This document shows positions 4,605 through 7,632 of a stretch of DNA of 7,632 nt, one piece after another. Below the pieces are notes generated by a model. That model saw nothing but the letters and a program-made list of their open reading frames with translations. It searched no databases and was not told where the DNA came from. This DNA comes from Clostridia bacterium (GTDB lineage Bacteria > Bacillota > Clostridia > Oscillospirales > CAG-272): assembly GCA_017461825.1 (NCBI GenBank), contig JAFTXB010000256.1:1-7632 (forward strand). Reading direction: 5' to 3'. The stretch's first letter is position 1. The number at the start of each line of letters is the position of its first letter. The position numbers and the translations under genes were made by a program.

Positions 4605-7214
4605 TTACTGCAACCGTTTTTTGAGGTCGAAGAGGAAGGACATACATTCAAAGGGTGAGAGGGTGTTGAGGTCGACGGCTTTGAGCTCGGCGATGACTTG
4701 CTCGTTGATACAATCGTCAAAGGAAATGAGGGTGTCGTCTTTTTCGGTGACTTTTTTCTTTTTGCCAATGCCTCCTTCAACGCTCTCCGCGATCGCTTTG
4801 GAGGTCTCTTCGACCGATGCAAGGATCTCGCGGGCGCGCTTGATGACTTCATTCGGAAGTCCTGCAAGCTTTGCCACTTCAATGCCGTAGCTGTCGTCGG
4901 TGGAGCCGCGCACGATCTTGCGCAGGAAGGTGATGCTGTCGCCGCGCTTTTTTGCGGCAATGTTGTAGTTTACCACGCCTTCAAATTCTTCCTCCATTGA
5001 GGTCAGTTCGTGATAGTGGGTGGCAAACAGCGTTTTTGCGCCGATCTTTCGGCTGCTGGTGTATTCCACGATGGCGCGCGCGATGCTCATGCCGTCAAAG
5101 GTGGACGTGCCCCGTCCGACCTCGTCGTAAATGATCAGGCTTTTGCGCGTGGCGTTTTTGAGAATGTAGGAGACCTCGTTCATCTCCAGCATGAAGGTCG
5201 ACTGCCCCGATGCGAGGTCGTCCGACGCGCCGACACGGGTGAACACCTTGTCCACCACTCCGATGCGCGCCTCTGCCGCGGGAACGAACGAGCCGATCTG
5301 TGCCATGACGGTAATCAGCGCAACCTGCCGCATATAGGTAGATTTACCAGCCATGTTGGGGCCCGTGATGAGCATGAGACGGTTGTGCTCTGTGTCGAGC
5401 ATGACATCGTTTGGCACGAAATAAGTGTCTTTTACAAATTGCTCGACGACGGGGTGTCTGCCGTCCTTGATCTCGATAACGTCACTGCCGTCCACCTCGG
5501 GGCGGACGTACTTGTTTTTGCTTGCCACGGTGGCAAGCGAGAGGTAGACGTCGACCTCGGCAAGCAGGGCGGCGGTCTTTTGAATTCTCGCGCTCTGCTC
5601 GGAAACGTAGCCGCGGATCTGCTGGAAGATCTCATACTCCAGGGCGCAGATCTTGTCCTCCGCGCCGAGGATCGTTCCCTCCAGCTCCTTGAGCTCCTGC
5701 GTGATATACCGCTCGCAGTTCGACAGCGTCTGCTTGCGGATGTAGCGGTCGGGTACCTGCCCGATCAGCGATTTCGTAACCTCGATGTAATAGCCGAACA
5801 CCTTGTTGTAGTTGACCTTTAAGGTCTTGATGCCGGTCTTCTCTCTCTCCTCCTCGGCAAGCCTTTCCAGCCACATTTTGCCGTCGGTCATGACCGAGCG
5901 CAGATAGTCCACGTCCTTGCTGTAGCCGTCGGCAATGATGCCGCCCTCGCGCAAAGAAAAGGGCGCGTCCTCGCGGATCGATGCCACAATGGTGTTGTAA
6001 ACGTCCTCCAAGGGGTCGAGCTCCTGACAGATCTCGCGGAGCTTTTCGCCGGTGCATTTGGAAAGAAGCGTGCGCACCTCGGGGAGCACCGCCGCCGTAT
6101 TGGATATGGCGCGCAGATCCTTGCCGTTGGCGCTTCCGTACACGATACGCGTGATCAGGCGCTCGAGATCGAGCACGTGAGACAGCGCCTCGGAAAGCTC
6201 CTCGCGGAGCATATAATCATTGCAAAGCTCCTCCACAGCGCCCTGCCGTTTGGCAATGGCGGAGGTGGAAAGCAGCGGGTGCTCCACCCATTTGCGCAGC
6301 ATACGCGCGCCGGGGGCGGTTTCGGTCTTGTCCAGCACCCACAAAAGCGAGCCCTTTTTCTCCTTGGTGCGCATCGACTCGGTCAGCTCCAGATTGCGGC
6401 GCGAGTTGATGTCCATTTCCAGATATTGCCCGTCGGAATAAACGTTTAGCTCCTTGATGTAAGACAGGTCGCTTTTTTCGGTGTCGATAAGGTAGGAAAG
6501 CACCGCTCCCACCGCCATCACGAGTGCCTTGTCCTCCAAGACCTCTGCGCGCAAGGTGTCACCAAACTGGTTCTTCACCATGTCGCGCGCAATGGCGGCA
6601 TCAAAGCGTGCGTGCTGACCGTCGGTGAGCATCATATCCTTGTGAGACGTGACAAACTCGCCGATCTCGCCCATGTTCACGCGCTTGAGGTTGCAAAGGA
6701 TCTCGCGCGGCGCGTAGGTGCCAAGCTCGTTTTTGAGCCTTGCGTCCATGTTGTTGCCGTCAAAGGCGGTGGCGTAGACCTGCGCGGTGGAAATGTCGGC
6801 AAAACATACGCCGTACTCAAATTCGCCCATGTAAAGGGCGCATAAATAGTTGTTTTTTTGTTCGGAGAGAAGGTTGGTTTCGATCAAGGTACCCGGTGTA
6901 ATGACGCGCACGACCTCGCGGCGCACAAGTCCCTTTGCCTGCGCGGGATCCTCGGTCTGCTCGCAAATGGCAACCTTGAAGCCCTTTTCGATCAGCCTGC
7001 CGATGTAGCCCTCGGACGAATGGAACGGCACACCGCACATCGGCGCGCGCTCTGCTTCTCCGCAGTCTCTGCCCGTCAGCGTCAGCTCCAGCTCTCGCGA
7101 CGCAACGATGGCATCGTCAAAGAACATCTCGTAAAAATCTCCGAGACGGTAAAACAGCAGAAAATCCTTGTACTGCTCCTTGATCTCAAAATATTGCTCC
7201 ATCATCGGCGTCAT
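4605..7214 (-). CDS. mutS: DNA mismatch repair protein MutS
   Basis: This 869-residue protein is the mismatch sensor that scans DNA as a dimer, binds mispairs and, on ATP binding, recruits MutL. The mismatch-recognition motif is intact: GDFYEMF with Phe27 and Glu29 near the N-terminus. The connector, core lever and clamp regions follow without a break. In the ATPase domain the Walker A GPNMAGKST is at 618-626, the signature DDLASGQST at 665-673, Walker B IIYDEVGRGTS at 694-704 (Asp697, Glu698) and ATHYHEL around His733. The C-terminus has a lysine-rich linker and an LSPFECMSFLFDLKKRL tail like the oligomerisation tail of other MutS1 proteins. Length is normal (about 850-880). The start at 7214 is set by AAAGGAGAG at 7230-7222, seven bases upstream; the frame continues to 7331 but only through the leader repeat. 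Confidence 0.98.
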   Translation of the reverse strand: MTPMMEQYFEIKEQYKDFLLFYRLGDFYEMFFDDAIVASRELELTLTGRDCGEAERAPMCGVPFHSSEGYIGRLIEKGFKVAICEQTEDPAQAKGLVRREVVRVITPGTLIETNLLSEQKNNYLCALYMGEFEYGVCFADISTAQVYATAFDGNNMDARLKNELGTYAPREILCNLKRVNMGEIGEFVTSHKDMMLTDGQHARFDAAIARDMVKNQFGDTLRAEVLEDKALVMAVGAVLSYLIDTEKSDLSYIKELNVYSDGQYLEMDINSRRNLELTESMRTKEKKGSLLWVLDKTETAPGARMLRKWVEHPLLSTSAIAKRQGAVEELCNDYMLREELSEALSHVLDLERLITRIVYGSANGKDLRAISNTAAVLPEVRTLLSKCTGEKLREICQELDPLEDVYNTIVASIREDAPFSLREGGIIADGYSKDVDYLRSVMTDGKMWLERLAEEEREKTGIKTLKVNYNKVFGYYIEVTKSLIGQVPDRYIRKQTLSNCERYITQELKELEGTILGAEDKICALEYEIFQQIRGYVSEQSARIQKTAALLAEVDVYLSLATVASKNKYVRPEVDGSDVIEIKDGRHPVVEQFVKDTYFVPNDVMLDTEHNRLMLITGPNMAGKSTYMRQVALITVMAQIGSFVPAAEARIGVVDKVFTRVGASDDLASGQSTFMLEMNEVSYILKNATRKSLIIYDEVGRGTSTFDGMSIARAIVEYTSSRKIGAKTLFATHYHELTSMEEEFEGVVNYNIAAKKRGDSITFLRKIVRGSTDDSYGIEVAKLAGLPNEVIKRAREILASVEETSKAIAESVEGGIGKKKKVTEKDDTLISFDDCINEQVIAELKAVDLNTLSPFECMSFLFDLKKRLQ

Positions 7215-7344
7215 TGTTGTTCTCTCCTTTGTTTTTTTGTCAGACCCTTTTGAAAAAGGGTCCGACACCCCCAAAACTTTCACAGAAAAGGGGATATTGG
7301 TGTAAGTCGGAAGTTGGTTCGCTTGATCCAAACAATAGCTCCCG
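7215..7344 (-). promoter_or_regulatory. Structured mutS leader element
   Basis: Toward mutS, the leader has a box at 7344-7326 (CGGGAGCTATTGTTTGGAT), 32 bases of spacer, CCCCTTTTC-TGTGAAAGTTTTGGGGG, then a hairpin. The hairpin pairs GACCCTTTT (7243-7251) with AAAAGGGTC (7254-7262), and beyond one mismatch TGTC (7238-7241) pairs with GACA (7264-7267). Order and spacing match the mutL leader, while the stem bases differ and remain paired. AAAGGAGAG (7230-7222) follows the hairpin by about eight bases. No promoter is evident, so mutS may be read from the upstream gene. Confidence 0.6.
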
Positions 7345-7388
7345 ATAAAGATTGTTGTTCTTCCAGAATTGCCAAAGGTAATTCTCGT

Positions 7389-7632
7389 TTATGCTTCGTA
7401 TTTCTTCAAAAGCTCGGAAAGCCTTGCCCAAAGGTCGGCTTGATGCTGACGGGAGCGCTCGAGCTTTTCTTCCGTTTCGTTTATGATGCTGCGGACGTTC
7501 AAGCCCATATCGGGAACGTCAGGCAGAAAAATATCCTCGTTTGGTCGGCTTTGTCCGTTGGTTGCCATGATCGCGCGGCGGATCGCATTTTCCACGCTTT
7601 GGATGTCAAGTGTGTACGAATTGGAAAACCGC
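7389..7632 (-). CDS. 3' end of an unrecognised gene (partial)
   Basis: The frame is open from the window edge to a TAA at 7391-7389, giving 80 full codons of a protein whose N-terminus lies outside. I do not recognise it. It is hydrophilic; the last 40 residues (NVRSIINETEEKLERSRQHQ, then LWARLSELLKKYEA) look like a long amphipathic helix and possible coiled coil, preceded by a Pro/Asp-rich segment, FLPDVPDMG. A GTG at 7595 and an ATG at 7568 lie in frame, but neither has a convincing ribosome site and codons continue upstream, so these are probably internal. It lies 174 bases ahead of mutS on the same strand and may share its transcript. Confidence 0.6.
   Translation of the reverse strand, partial: RFSNSYTLDIQSVENAIRRAIMATNGQSRPNEDIFLPDVPDMGLNVRSIINETEEKLERSRQHQADLWARLSELLKKYEA

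Noticed and set aside
7215..7331. N-terminal extension of MutS by 39 residues
   Set aside because: It is the leader repeat read in frame, without a ribosome site. AAAGGAGAG precedes the ATG at 7214.
7240..7431. 63-residue minus-strand frame between the partial gene and mutS
   Set aside because: It overlaps the partial gene in another frame and continues into the leader hairpin repeat; no ribosome site or family resemblance.

Overview
The window looks like a chromosomal segment of an anaerobic Firmicute of the class Clostridia. A gut Oscillospirales-type bacterium is my best guess. Support comes from the strong AAGGAGG-type ribosome sites, an endonuclease-type MutL, a clostridial-looking MutS, a small holin-like toxin locus, and GC-rich hairpin repeats ending in CCCCTACA. 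The last point rests on memory of such genomes and not on a search. All large genes lie on the minus strand.

Layout in minus-strand transcription order (right to left). 7632-7389 is the 3' end of an unrecognised gene cut by the window edge. 7388-7215 is a structured leader. 7214-4605 is mutS. 4604-4256 is a gene-free block of repeats. 4255-3895 is a compact convergent locus: a 31-residue membrane peptide on the plus strand (4053-4148) faces an approximately 84-nt antisense RNA on the minus strand (4220-4137), and each has a perfect TTGACA-17-TATAAT promoter. 3848-3285 is an HD-domain 5'-deoxynucleotidase-like gene, separated by one base from a peptidase E-like gene (3283-2705). 2704-2501 is a leader resembling that of mutS. 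2500-395 is mutL. 394-1 is a tandem array of about 70-bp units ending in the same hairpin repeat found near the other mut gene ends.

How the parts work together. MutS recognises mismatches, and MutL, which carries the metal-dependent endonuclease motifs, nicks the strand to be repaired. In many Clostridia mutS and mutL are adjacent; here about 2.1 kb of accessory genes and repeats separates them. The HD protein probably hydrolyses deoxynucleoside monophosphates, so a link to the nucleotide pool is possible but unproven. The small plus-strand locus has the architecture of a type I toxin-antitoxin system, with features recalling hok/sok fold-back control: the toxin mRNA ends can pair with each other, and the antisense RNA begins with a near copy of the toxin mRNA's own 5' end.

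The least explained signals are the toxin locus and a hairpin element shared by the mutS and mutL leaders. The stems of that element differ in sequence but stay paired. Related copies lie, in inverted orientation, beside the 3' ends of both genes.
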